From: Shimia_B sp038528385
GTDB lineage: Bacteria > Pseudomonadota > Alphaproteobacteria > Rhodobacterales > Rhodobacteraceae
DNA length: 64,000 bases
Reading direction: 5' to 3'
NCBI GenBank assembly: GCA_038528385.1
Contig: JBCBET010000007.1
Location: forward strand, 62,001 to 126,000
The notes beneath the pieces were generated by a model that ran no database searches, was not told the DNA's origin, and worked only from the letters and a program-made list of their open reading frames with translations. A program made the position numbers and the translations under genes. Numbering within the stretch: the first letter of the stretch is position 1; the number at the start of each line of letters is the position of its first letter. Positions 18,320 to 26,698 of this stretch are shown here, piece after piece.

Positions 18320-19318
18320 CTATTCCGGCCGCAGCTCTAGACCGAGGCCCTGATTGATGAAGCTGAGATCATAGGCCTTCGTGAAGTCAAGCCCCGCGGG
18401 CAGCACGCCCGCCTCCACCATGTTGTCGTAGAAGCTCTCGGAACGCTCTTCCGTCATCGCGCCGATGCCGAGCTCCAGCGTGTCGCCCGAATCCACGATG
18501 CCGTTTTCGATCATGGCCGCGATGGCGAAATCGATCTTGTCCTGGGTCATGTCCGGGTTGTCGGCGAGGATGAGCGCGTTGGCGCCGGCGTTGTCACCGT
18601 AGAGGTAATTGTACCAGCCGAGGATGGAGCCCTCCACGAAGCACTTCACCACCTCCGGGGTCTCGTCCACGACCTCCTGCTTCGTCTGGATGGTCGTGGA
18701 ATAGGCGTTGTATCCCGCATCAGCGATGAGCCAGACATCGACCTCGATCCCCGTCTCCTGCAGGATCGCGTAGGGCTCGGACGAGAGATATCCCTGTTGC
18801 GCGCTGTTTTCGTTGGCGATGAAGGGCGCGGAGTTGAACGTGTAGGGCTGCCGATTGTCGTCGCCGAAACCGTAGGCCGCCTTCATCCATTCGTAGTAGG
18901 TCGCGGCGTCCTGCACGATCATGCGCAGGTCCCTGAGCTCCTCGAAGCTCGACACCTTGCCCGGGTGGGACATGATCACCTGCGGATCCTTCTGGAAGGA
19001 CGACATGACGTTGAGGATGGGCAGGCCCTCCTCCACGGCGAAGTAGGCGTCGAGATGCCCGCCCATGTAGAAATCGATGCGCCCGGCCAGCATGAGCGCC
19101 TGGTTGTTCACTTGGGGACCGCCGGGCAGGATCGTGACGTCGAGCCCGCAGGCCTCGTAGGTGCCGTCCGCCACGGACTGGTAGAACCCGCCGTGTTCGG
19201 CCTGCGCCACCCAATTCGTGCCGAAGGTCACCTCCGTGAGGTCCTGGGCAAGGGCGGCGGGCGCGGTGGCGGTAATGGCGAGGCCCGCGGCGAGGCGCAG
19301 GCGTGTCTGGTGTGGCAT
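18320..19318 (-). CDS. ABC transporter substrate-binding protein, NMT1/THI5-like
   Basis: Protein of 332 residues starting at 19318 behind AGGGGGA; a signal peptide ends at AAALA/AQDL near residue 24. The early motif FGTNWVAQAEHGGFYQSVADG resembles the NWxxxxEHGGFY segment of THI5/ThiY-type pyrimidine-binding proteins. NMT1-like proteins bind pyrimidine precursors, riboflavin, sulfonates and similar small molecules in the periplasm. As the first gene of the operon it defines the imported compound, which the catabolic enzymes suggest is a cyclic nitrogen compound. Confidence 0.85.
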   Translation of the reverse strand: MPHQTRLRLAAGLAITATAPAALAQDLTEVTFGTNWVAQAEHGGFYQSVADGTYEACGLDVTILPGGPQVNNQALMLAGRIDFYMGGHLDAYFAVEEGLPILNVMSSFQKDPQVIMSHPGKVSSFEELRDLRMIVQDAATYYEWMKAAYGFGDDNRQPYTFNSAPFIANENSAQQGYLSSEPYAILQETGIEVDVWLIADAGYNAYSTTIQTKQEVVDETPEVVKCFVEGSILGWYNYLYGDNAGANALILADNPDMTQDKIDFAIAAMIENGIVDSGDTLELGIGAMTEERSESFYDNMVEAGVLPAGLDFTKAYDLSFINQGLGLELRPE

Positions 19319-19549
19319 GTGAAATCCCCCTGAATGCATCGCCCGATGTTCCGATTGTCTTTGCCCTGTCACCAGCGGGACGCAGGCGCGGCACCCCTTG
19401 TGGCGGTGAAGCGCTCATTCCTTGGGCGGAATCTTCGGGCTCTGCGCGAATTTGAGGCTCCGCGCCACGTGCGGCGTTGCGCGCGCACGCCCCGTCGATC
19501 TGCTAGGACCGAGGCAAAGCCCGTTCCGACGCCACAGAAAGGCCCGGCC

Positions 19550-19939
19550 ATGACACCGCTCACCGCGCGCGATATCGCGCAGCCCTTCGGCGCGTATTCG
19601 CACGGCGTAACGATCCCCTCGGGATGGCGCATCGCCGTCACGTCGGGCCAGCTTCCGGTCACCGCATCGGGAGACACGCCCGGCGGGATCGCCGCGCAGG
19701 CTGCGCTCTGCTTAGAAAACTGCGGCGCCATCCTCGCCGAGGCCGGCATGGGGCCGGGGGACGTCTTCCGCATCGCGGGTTTCGTCACCGATCGGGCGCA
19801 TTTCCCGTCCTACATGGCCGCGCGCGATGCCTGGCTGGGGGCGCAGGTCGCGCTGCCCACCTCCACCCTCGTGATCGTCACCGGCTTCACGAGACCCGAA
19901 TTCCTGGTCGAGGTCGAGATCTGGGCCGCGGCACCCTGA
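19550..19939 (+). CDS. RidA-family (YjgF/YER057c) protein
   Basis: Protein of 129 residues, full length for the family. It contains AQPFGAYSHGVTIPSG near the start, the RidA-type TSGQLPV and GDVFRIAGFVTD segments, and the tail ending TRPEFLVEVEIWAAAP. The canonical active-site Arg near the end is in GFTRPEF. RidA proteins hydrolyse reactive enamines/imines; related subgroups act in pyrimidine and other amine catabolism. It is divergent from the importer operon across a 231-base gap, so it probably removes a reactive imine made by the oxidase or deaminase. Confidence 0.82.
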   Translation: MTPLTARDIAQPFGAYSHGVTIPSGWRIAVTSGQLPVTASGDTPGGIAAQAALCLENCGAILAEAGMGPGDVFRIAGFVTDRAHFPSYMAARDAWLGAQVALPTSTLVIVTGFTRPEFLVEVEIWAAAP

Positions 19940-19973
19940 CCGCGATCCCCGACCGCGATCCCCGACCGCGATC
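19938..19973 (+). repeat. Three tandem copies of a 13-base unit
   Basis: The unit GACCGCGATCCCC occurs at 19938-19950 and 19951-19963, with a partial third copy from 19964. It begins inside the RidA stop codon. It looks like slipped-strand duplication; no function is evident. Confidence 0.7.
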
Positions 19974-20029
19974 CTTGACGGGGGCGGAGCCGCGAAATCA
20001 GGCCGACACGGCCTATCTCCATTTATTTT

Positions 20030-20085
20030 TGAGAATGCTTCGCAAGTGCATTGAAGTTGCGAATGCTTCGCACTACCTTTCGCAA
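20030..20085. promoter_or_regulatory. Two Fur-family-type (Mur-like) operators before the manganese importer
   Basis: Two near-palindromes lie 28 bases apart: TTGAGAATGCTTCGCAA around 20030-20046 and TTGCGAATGCTTCGCA around 20057-20072. Both contain GAATGCTTCGCA exactly, and a third half-site TTCGCAA occurs at 20079-20085. They lie 40-90 bases before the first gene of the metal ABC operon, in a local A/T-rich dip. The 7-3-7 dyad is what a Fur-family regulator such as Mur would bind; the identity of the regulator is inferred. Confidence 0.65.
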
Positions 20086-20122
20086 CGCGAGAGCGCGCAC
20101 GCTCGGTGACGGGAGATGAGGC

Positions 20123-21079
20123 ATGCGGACCACCAAACGAGGCATTCTGGCCATTGCAGCCTCCTGGGCTGCCCTGACCCTCTCCGCGCCCGTTTTCGCG
20201 GAGGAGCGCCTGACCGTGGTGGCCACGACCGGCATGATCGCCGATGCCGTCCTCGAAGTGGGCGGAGAACTCGTGGATGTGGAGGCGCTCATGGGCCCGG
20301 GCGTCGACCCCCATGCCTATCGCCAGACCCGCACGGACATCACGGCCATGGTGCAGGCGGACCTCGTTCTCTGGAACGGGCTCTTCCTCGAAGCGCAGAT
20401 GGAGGATTTCCTCCGCGAACTGGGCGAGACCAACCGCGTCGTCGCCGTGGCCGAGGCCCTGCCGGACAACCTCCTCATCGGGTCCGAGGATTATGCAGGC
20501 CGCTACGATCCGCATGTCTGGATGAACCCCAACCTCTGGTCGCGGGTGGTGCTCACCATCAGGGACGCGCTCATCGAGGCGCATCCGAAGGGCGAGGCCG
20601 TGTTCACCGGCAATGCCGATGCCTACCTCGCCCAGGTGACGGCGCTCGCGCGCTACACGACCGAGGTCCTGTCCTCCGTGCCGCCGGAGAGCCGTGTCGT
20701 GCTCTCGGCCCATGATGCCTTCAACTATTTCGGCAGTGCCTACGGCTACGAGGTGCTCGGCATCCAAGGCATCTCCACGGAGTCGGAGGCCGGGCTCCAG
20801 CGCATCGGCGACCTCGTCGACATGTTGGTGGAGCGCGATATCGGCGCCGTCTTCGTCGAGACCTCGGTTTCCGACCGCAACGTGCGCGCGCTCATCGAAG
20901 GCGCGCGGGCCCGGGGCCACGAGGTGGTCATCGGCGGCGAGCTCTTCTCCGACGCCATGGGAGAACCGGGGACCTACCGGGGCACCTATATCGGCATGAT
21001 CGATTCGAACGCGACCACCATCGCCGCGGCCCTCGGCGGCCAGGTGCCCGAAGATGGCATGCAAGGATTGCTGAACTGA
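20123..21079 (+). CDS. Manganese/iron/zinc ABC transporter substrate-binding protein (SitA/MntC-like)
   Basis: Protein of 318 residues with a signal peptide of about 28 residues ending AAPVFAEE. It is a cluster A-I metal-binding protein with metal-ligand His in MGPGVDPHAYRQ and YDPHVWMNPN, Glu in GIQGISTESEAG, and Asp near the end (GTYIGMIDSNATT). There is no His-rich loop, which favours Mn/Fe over Zn. It is the first gene of a four-gene operon with ATPase and two permeases, the SitABCD layout common in Rhodobacteraceae. Confidence 0.87.
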   Translation: MRTTKRGILAIAASWAALTLSAPVFAEERLTVVATTGMIADAVLEVGGELVDVEALMGPGVDPHAYRQTRTDITAMVQADLVLWNGLFLEAQMEDFLRELGETNRVVAVAEALPDNLLIGSEDYAGRYDPHVWMNPNLWSRVVLTIRDALIEAHPKGEAVFTGNADAYLAQVTALARYTTEVLSSVPPESRVVLSAHDAFNYFGSAYGYEVLGIQGISTESEAGLQRIGDLVDMLVERDIGAVFVETSVSDRNVRALIEGARARGHEVVIGGELFSDAMGEPGTYRGTYIGMIDSNATTIAAALGGQVPEDGMQGLLN

Positions 21080-21918
21080 TGCTGCTGGAAAAACCCTTCT
21101 TCGCCGGACCCTCGGTCGCGACCGACAACGGCGCACGCGTCGATATCGACGGCGACCGCGAGACGGCCGCGCTTTCGATCCGGGGGCTCACCGTGTCCTA
21201 TGGCCAGAAGCCCGCGGTGTTCTCCGTCGACGCGGCCTTTGCGGCCGGGGCCATGACGGCCATCGTGGGCCCGAACGGCGCGGGTAAATCCACGCTTCTG
21301 AAGGCCGCGCTCGGCCTCGTTCCGCGCGTCTCGGGGGAGGTCATGGTCTTCGGCCAGCCGATGGAGACAGTGCGCGACCGCGTGGCCTACGTCCCCCAGC
21401 GCGCGAGCATCGACTGGGATTTTCCCACCACGGCCATCGACGTCGTCGAGATGGGTCTCTACCGGAAGGTGGGTCTCCTCGGCCGGCTCTCGACCCCGAT
21501 GAAGGCGCGGGCGATCTCGTGCCTCGACCGGGTGGGCATGGCCGACTTCGCCACGCGCCAGATCGGCCAGCTCTCCGGCGGGCAGCAGCAGCGGGTGTTC
21601 CTCGCCCGCGCGCTGGCGCAGGAGGCCGACCTCTATCTCCTCGACGAACCCTTCGCGGGCGTGGATGCCGCCACCGAGCGCACGATCGTGGCGGTGCTCC
21701 AGGGGCTCCGGGACGAGGGCAAGGCGGTGGTGGCCGTGCACCATGACCTCTCCTCGGTGCGCGCGACATTCGACGATGTGCTGCTGATGAACCTGCGCCG
21801 CGTGGCCCAGGGCCCCGTGGAGACGACATTCACCACCGCCGCGCTCCAGGCGGCCTATGGCGGGCGCCTTGCGGCCACCCACCTCTCCGAGCTCGCGCAC
21901 GCGGTCGGAGCCGGATGA
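21079..21918 (+). CDS. Metal ABC transporter ATP-binding protein (SitB/MntB-like)
   Basis: Protein of 279 residues that starts within the stop of the binding-protein gene. Walker A is GPNGAGKST, the signature LSGGQQQRVFLARAL, Walker B LYLLDEPFAGVD, and the switch His is in VAVHHDLSSV. The first 33 residues are an extension before the nucleotide-binding fold. It drives uptake of Mn2+ (or Fe2+) through the two permeases encoded downstream. Confidence 0.9.
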   Translation: MLLEKPFFAGPSVATDNGARVDIDGDRETAALSIRGLTVSYGQKPAVFSVDAAFAAGAMTAIVGPNGAGKSTLLKAALGLVPRVSGEVMVFGQPMETVRDRVAYVPQRASIDWDFPTTAIDVVEMGLYRKVGLLGRLSTPMKARAISCLDRVGMADFATRQIGQLSGGQQQRVFLARALAQEADLYLLDEPFAGVDAATERTIVAVLQGLRDEGKAVVAVHHDLSSVRATFDDVLLMNLRRVAQGPVETTFTTAALQAAYGGRLAATHLSELAHAVGAG

Positions 21919-23129
21919 CACCCTTTCTCGACGCGCTCTTGCTGCAGGCGGGCTACAATGCGGCGCTCGTGGCGGTGGGCGCGGCGCTGCTCGGCTGCGC
22001 GGCGGGGGCGTCGGGCGCCTTCCTCTATCTGCGCAAGCGCGCGCTCATTTCCGACGCGGTGGCCCATGCGACGCTCCCCGGCGTCGTGCTGGCCTTCATG
22101 CTCATGGCCGCGCTCGGCGGCGACGGACGGAGCGCGCTCGGCCTCATGGCGGGCTCCGCGGCCACGGCCTGGATCGGGCTGCTGGTGATCGGCTGGATCA
22201 CGCGGCGCACGCGGCTCTCAGAGGACACGGCCATCGGCGCGGTGCTCGGCGTCTTCTTCGGCCTGGGCGTCGTGCTCCTGACGGTGGTGCAGACCATGAG
22301 CGCGGGCCGCCAGGCGGGGCTCGAGAGCTTTCTGCTCGGATCGACGGCGGGGATGCTCTTCGAGGATGCGGTGGTGATCGCCATCGGCGGGTCCATCGCA
22401 ATGCTCGTGACATGGGTCCTCCGGCGCCCGCTGACGCTCGTGGCCTTCGACAGCGGCTATGCCGCCTCGCTGGGCTATGACGTGCGCCGGATCGACCTTC
22501 AGATGATGGGCCTCGTCCTCGCCGTGACCGTCATCGGGCTCAAGCTCGTGGGCCTCATTCTGATCGTGGCCATGCTCATCATTCCCCCCGTCACCGCGCG
22601 CTTTTGGACCGAACGTTCCGGGCGCGTGGTCTGGATCGCCGCCGCCTTCGGCGCAGCATCGGGCTATGGGGGGGCCGCGCTGTCCGCCTCGGCCCCGAAC
22701 CTCCCGACCGGCCCGATCATCGTCCTCGTGGCCGCGGGGTTCTTCACGGCGTCGCTCCTCTGCGCGCCGGGCCGCGGCGTTCTGGCCGCGGTCCTGCGCC
22801 ACCGGCGGTTCCAGCAGCGGGTGCATCTGCGGCAGGGGCTCCTGGCGCTCGCGGCGCAGCATCCCATAAGGGAGGCATACACGATCCGCCTGCTGGCCCG
22901 GCTAGGGCTCGTCCGCAAGGACGGCGTCGCCACCGCCGAGGGCCGCGCCCGCGCCGCCAAGGTCGCCCGGGACGAACGCCGCTGGGACATCGCGCGGGAT
23001 CTCCACATTGCCTCAGGCGTCGCCGGGCGCTACGACGGCCTGACCCCGATCGAAGACGTCTTCACCGCCGACGAGATCGCGGAATTCGACCGGCGGCTCG
23101 GCCCGCCCGCGGCCGCGGGGGGTCCGTGA
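21915..23129 (+). CDS. Metal ABC transporter permease with a C-terminal DtxR-like domain
   Basis: Protein of 404 residues, about 120 longer than the usual metal permease. Residues 1-285 hold eight to nine membrane helices of the ABC-3 family. The remainder (from about 290, RFQQRVHLRQGLLAL) is soluble and contains a winged-helix-like segment followed by DLHIASGVAGRYDGLTPIEDVF, resembling the metal-dependent repressors of the DtxR/MntR family. Such fusions occur in TroC/MtsC-type permeases. The domain could sense cytoplasmic metal and gate transport, or be a decayed regulator. Confidence 0.82.
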   Translation: MTPFLDALLLQAGYNAALVAVGAALLGCAAGASGAFLYLRKRALISDAVAHATLPGVVLAFMLMAALGGDGRSALGLMAGSAATAWIGLLVIGWITRRTRLSEDTAIGAVLGVFFGLGVVLLTVVQTMSAGRQAGLESFLLGSTAGMLFEDAVVIAIGGSIAMLVTWVLRRPLTLVAFDSGYAASLGYDVRRIDLQMMGLVLAVTVIGLKLVGLILIVAMLIIPPVTARFWTERSGRVVWIAAAFGAASGYGGAALSASAPNLPTGPIIVLVAAGFFTASLLCAPGRGVLAAVLRHRRFQQRVHLRQGLLALAAQHPIREAYTIRLLARLGLVRKDGVATAEGRARAAKVARDERRWDIARDLHIASGVAGRYDGLTPIEDVFTADEIAEFDRRLGPPAAAGGP

Positions 23130-24070
23130 TGGGCGCCGATTTCGTGCAGTTCTCGCTCACCCCGATCCTCATCGGCATTCTGTCGGGCATCGCCTGCGCG
23201 CTGCCGGGCAACTTCCTCATCCTCCGGCGTCAGGCGCTCATCGGCGACGCCATCAGCCATGTCGTCCTGCCGGGGATCGTGGTGGCCTTCGTGATCACCG
23301 GCACGGTGGCCGCGATGCCAATGCTCCTCGGCGCGGCGGCGGCGAGCGTGGTGGCCGTGATCCTCATCGAGGCGGTCAAACGGCTCGGACGGATCGAGGC
23401 CGGCGCGGCCATGGGTGTCGTCTTCACCACCATGTTCGCCGCGGGCGTGCTGCTGCTCGAGCAGACGGATACGAGCGCGGTCCATCTCGACGTCGAACAT
23501 GCGCTCATGGGCAACCTCGAATCCCTGATCTGGTTTCGCGCGGAAGGCTGGCAGTCCCTTGTCGATCCGACCGCGCTCGCAACGCTCCCCGAAGAGCTCT
23601 GGCGCATCGCCGCGGTCTGCGCGCTCATCGTGCTCTTCACGGGCGTCTTCTGGCGCTGGCTCAAGATTTCGACCTTCGATGAGGGCTTTGCCCACACGCT
23701 GGGGATCCCCAGTGTCGCCCTGGGCATCGGGCTAGTGATTTGCGCGGCCATCGCCGCGGTGGCCGCCTTCGATGCGGTGGGCTCCATCATCGTCATCGCC
23801 ATGTTCATCTGCCCGCCGGCGGCGGCGCGGCTCATGACGGACCGGCTCGAGCATCAGGCGTGGTGGTCGGTGGGCTTTGCAACGCTGTCAGCAATCCTCG
23901 GCTACGTGCTGGCCGGGTACGGGCCGCTCTGGTTCGGTGCCAAGGACGCGGTGAGCGCAGCGGGCATGATCGCCGTCGTCTCCGGAGCGATCCTCGCGCT
24001 GGCCTGCCTCTTTGGTCCGCACCGGTCTCGCCTGGATGCGGGCCCGCCGGAACGGACAGGCCCGTCCTGA
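23129..24070 (+). CDS. Metal ABC transporter permease (SitD/MntD-like)
   Basis: Protein of 313 residues, with the start overlapping the previous stop (TGATG). It belongs to the ABC-3 family with about nine membrane helices. It contains RRQALIGDAISHVVLPGIVVAF, the coupling-helix region shared with the other permease, and a typical C-terminal helix pair. It forms the second half of the channel with the DtxR-fused permease. It ends the operon; the 242 bases that follow up to the flagellar cluster hold no gene I can support. Confidence 0.88.
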   Translation: MGADFVQFSLTPILIGILSGIACALPGNFLILRRQALIGDAISHVVLPGIVVAFVITGTVAAMPMLLGAAAASVVAVILIEAVKRLGRIEAGAAMGVVFTTMFAAGVLLLEQTDTSAVHLDVEHALMGNLESLIWFRAEGWQSLVDPTALATLPEELWRIAAVCALIVLFTGVFWRWLKISTFDEGFAHTLGIPSVALGIGLVICAAIAAVAAFDAVGSIIVIAMFICPPAAARLMTDRLEHQAWWSVGFATLSAILGYVLAGYGPLWFGAKDAVSAAGMIAVVSGAILALACLFGPHRSRLDAGPPERTGPS

Positions 24071-24312
24071 GCCGCGCGCAGGGGCCCTGGGACTTTCCGC
24101 GACCGTGCCGCGCGTTTCGGAGGCAAGTGATGCGGGAGCCATGAGATAGGTGACGAAGGCGCGGGTGTCGCGTCAGAGTCCGTTCTGTCCCAGCGGCTCG
24201 GGCTCCTCGGAGGTCTCTAACATGGCAGCGCTTTTCTGCGAGGAGTGACCCCGCCGCAGATCAGGCGTGCCATGCAGACCTAAGGGAAGTGTCCGGCTCT
24301 GCCTGCGCGCGG
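24071..24312. other. Intergenic region between the metal importer and the flagellar locus
   Basis: A 242-base gap between converging transcripts. I see no convincing gene and no terminator with a U-run. A GC-rich stretch (24071-24130) could fold but is not distinctive. Confidence 0.4.
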
Positions 24313-24588
24313 TCAGTTGACGTCGCTCATGTCCGGCTTCGCGGGCTCTGCCGGTTCCACGAGGCGCACCCCCTTGGGCGCGCGTGCCATCTCCGCGCAG
24401 GCCCCGATCATGCGGTCCGTCGCCAACCACTCCACATGCTCTTCGATCGCCTTCAGGCGCGCGTCGATGGGCTCGGACACGCGGTCGGCGCGCGGCCCGG
24501 ACGCAAGGAGGCGCGCCGCAAGCCAGCCAATTCCGGTCGACGCGGCGGCGATGCCTCCACAGAGTGAAATCAGTGCAAACGCGGTCAT
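24313..24588 (-). CDS. Small single-pass membrane protein downstream of flgM
   Basis: Protein of 91 residues starting at 24588, 7 bases after the flgM stop. One N-terminal membrane helix (about residues 4-27, ISLCGGIAAASTGIGWLAARLL) is followed by a charged cytoplasmic or periplasmic segment with RLKAIEEHVEWLATDRMIGA and a Pro/Ala/Glu-rich tail. I do not recognise a family. It is the last gene of the flgP-flgT-flgA-flgM unit, so a flagellar role is likely but undefined. Confidence 0.6.
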   Translation of the reverse strand: MTAFALISLCGGIAAASTGIGWLAARLLASGPRADRVSEPIDARLKAIEEHVEWLATDRMIGACAEMARAPKGVRLVEPAEPAKPDMSDVN

Positions 24589-24595
24589 GTCCTGC

Positions 24596-24895
24596 CTATG
24601 TTTCCAGTGCCTCGAAATCTCGGAAAAAGGCCTCGGCAATGCGTTCGGCATCCACCGGGTACGAGCCGTCCGCGATTGCGGTCTTGATCCGGTCCACCCG
24701 CGACGCATCGAAAGGCGGCGGCGCCTCGGCGAGGGCGGCGGAGGCCTTCGTGGCGGCGTCGCTGAGCGAGGCGGCGTCCTTTGCCCCGGCCGAGGAGGCG
24801 ACCGGGGCGATGCGCTCCTCCGCTTGACCCGCGCGAACGGGCGCATCGGCAGCTCGAAGCCGGGAGGCATTTCCTGAGTTAATCGGGTCGACCAC
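24596..24895 (-). CDS. flgM: Anti-sigma-28 factor FlgM
   Basis: Protein of 99 residues with a GTG start behind AGGAAGGA. The C-terminal half matches the FlgM sigma-binding region: VDRIKTAIADGSYPVDAERIAEAFFRDFEAL, with the expected IxxGxYxVDxxxIA pattern. The N-terminal half is disordered and Ala-rich. FlgM holds FliA inactive until the hook-basal body is finished and is then exported. Its target sigma factor is encoded at 29985-30710. Confidence 0.85.
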   Translation of the reverse strand: MVDPINSGNASRLRAADAPVRAGQAEERIAPVASSAGAKDAASLSDAATKASAALAEAPPPFDASRVDRIKTAIADGSYPVDAERIAEAFFRDFEALET

Positions 24896-24898
24896 GCG

Positions 24899-25639
24899 CT
24901 ATTCCTTCCTGCAGCGCTGAGAGCTGCGCCTACAATTCAAAACGGCCGATGGTGCGCGCATGTTAGGGCGAATGCGGATCTTGTTGCGCGCGATGACCTC
25001 GCCATGGACCGTGCGGCCACTGCGCGCGTTCAGCGCACCGATGACCTCCCCGATCTGCGCGGAGGCCCGGGCGATCCCCGCCGTCTCTATGACCACCAAT
25101 CCCATGTCCATGACGAGCGTCACCGGCGCGCCTTCCTCGACCCCCCAGTCCGGCGCGAGGTGACGCGCCAAAAGAACCTGTCCCGCCCCGAGATTGGCCC
25201 TCAGCCGGCGCCCGAGCGCCTCCTCGGGGACGGTGAGGGCGCCGGAGACGCGGCGGGCCGGGGCGGGTGCGAGGTCCAGGTGGTTTTCGTGGAGAATTGT
25301 GCCCCGGGCGAGGCTCACGCGCAGGATGACATGGCTCTGCGGGTGCGCCGCCTCCGGGCTCAGCCCGCCGCGCGCGCCGCGCAGACCGGTACCGATCCGA
25401 ACGGTGCGACGCCAGGCCGGGCGGGCGCAGATCACCTCCACGGCCTCCCATGTGGGTGACACGGGCGCGATGTCCGGGGCCCCGTCGCAGGGGGGAAATG
25501 CGCGGGCGGGCGAGACCATGGCCACGCCGGCATGGCCCGCCTCGGAGACCGCTCGGTCGATGCGACCGATGACGTCGGAGGCCGCCGGTCCCTGCACCAG
25601 CGCCAAGGCGCAGGCAAGCATCACGCACAGACGTTTCAT
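24899..25639 (-). CDS. flgA: Flagellar P-ring assembly chaperone FlgA
   Basis: Protein of 246 residues with a signal peptide (cleavage near ASD, residue 21). It has an SAF-like domain (residues about 110-165, VSLARGTILHENHLDLAP) and the C-terminal FlgA core with GARAxxxIxVxNxxS-type spacing (ALNARSGRTVHGEVIARNKIRI). It assists P-ring (FlgI) polymerisation in the periplasm. The last 17 residues (PSAVLNCRRSSQRCRKE) extend past the family core. It overlaps flgT by four bases. Confidence 0.85.
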   Translation of the reverse strand: MKRLCVMLACALALVQGPAASDVIGRIDRAVSEAGHAGVAMVSPARAFPPCDGAPDIAPVSPTWEAVEVICARPAWRRTVRIGTGLRGARGGLSPEAAHPQSHVILRVSLARGTILHENHLDLAPAPARRVSGALTVPEEALGRRLRANLGAGQVLLARHLAPDWGVEEGAPVTLVMDMGLVVIETAGIARASAQIGEVIGALNARSGRTVHGEVIARNKIRIRPNMRAPSAVLNCRRSSQRCRKE

Positions 25640-26697
25640 CCGGGGGCGCCCAGGAACTGCACCCGACGCCCCGCCAGGGACGCCGCCGGTTGCGTGGGAT
25701 CGAGGGGCCGGAGCACGGCCGCGCGCGCGTCGAGGGACACGACCTCCAGCAGCGCGAAGCTCTCCCTCGGGTCGTCGAGGAACGCGAGCGTCGAGCGGCT
25801 CAGGCCGTGCACCCGCCCGAGGTTCACCCGGAGATGCTTGCCCGCGAGGCGAAGCCGCGCCTCCGCGGGCCGGCAGGCGAGCTCATCGAGGAACACGCGC
25901 ACCTCCCGGCTCAAGCTCTCGAGGAGGCGGGCCTCGGCCCGCGGACGACGCGCATTGCTCACGAGCGCCATGAGCCCGTCGTCGGACGCGCGCGCCCGAC
26001 GTTTGAATTGCCGCTCGAGGACCTGCCCGTCCGCGCGGGTGAACCTCACGGCGAGGGTGAGCGTCGTGCGCGCACCGCGGCCTTCGATGGCGACCCGCAG
26101 ATTGACGGCGGCGTTGCCCGCGCCAAGGGCCGCGCGCACGCCTTGAAAGAGCGTGCCGTAGTCGAGCGCGGGCGCCACGCGGGGGCGTTGGGGTGCGGCG
26201 AAACTCTCCACGGTCACGGCGGGATGGTCGCGCAGCACGTCCAGCGTGCGGTTGACGATTTCCTGCGCGATCGGACCTGTCCAGGCCTGCGCCTGAGGGG
26301 GCACGAAGATCTCCGGCGGCAGGATGTCGACGGTGAACCTCTGTCGCGCCGCGCAGACCTGCGCCCCGCGCGGCCCCACCAGAGCGCGCACGCGCACCCG
26401 CCAGTGACCGTCAGACGCCCGGGAGGATACGAGCTCGTAGCGGAGGACGCGCCCCAGGGGGCGCAGGATCGACACGTCCGAGACGATGCGCGCATTCTGC
26501 ACCACAGTGTGCCCGTCAAGGGACGCGCCCCCTGCGAGGGCCGCGGAAACGAGCGCCTCGCCCAGCGCGCGCTGCCGCGCGCTGTCATGGTCCGTCGCAG
26601 AGTGGATGGCCGAGAGCCCCTCCGCCTCCACCCACACGGCCTCGCTCCCGTGGGCCATGCTGGCCAAGAGACACCAGAGCGCGATCGCGAGCCGCAT
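25636..26697 (-). CDS. flgT: FlgT-like flagellar H-ring / motor protein
   Basis: Protein of 353 residues with a signal peptide (MRLAIALWCLLASMAHGSEA). The N-terminal domain shows the FlgT pattern: VWVEAEGLSAIHSATDHDSARQRALGEAL and RYELVSSRASDGHWRVRVRALVG. A middle domain follows, and the C-terminal part has VNLGRVHGLSRSTLAFL and SLAGRRVQFL, a small beta domain. In Vibrio, FlgT forms the H ring; a distant homologue in R. sphaeroides is reported to act with MotB and FliL in rotation. It is the gene after flgP, and the start at 26697 is one base beyond the flgP stop. Confidence 0.72.
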   Translation of the reverse strand: MRLAIALWCLLASMAHGSEAVWVEAEGLSAIHSATDHDSARQRALGEALVSAALAGGASLDGHTVVQNARIVSDVSILRPLGRVLRYELVSSRASDGHWRVRVRALVGPRGAQVCAARQRFTVDILPPEIFVPPQAQAWTGPIAQEIVNRTLDVLRDHPAVTVESFAAPQRPRVAPALDYGTLFQGVRAALGAGNAAVNLRVAIEGRGARTTLTLAVRFTRADGQVLERQFKRRARASDDGLMALVSNARRPRAEARLLESLSREVRVFLDELACRPAEARLRLAGKHLRVNLGRVHGLSRSTLAFLDDPRESFALLEVVSLDARAAVLRPLDPTQPAASLAGRRVQFLGAPG

Positions 26698-26698
26698 G

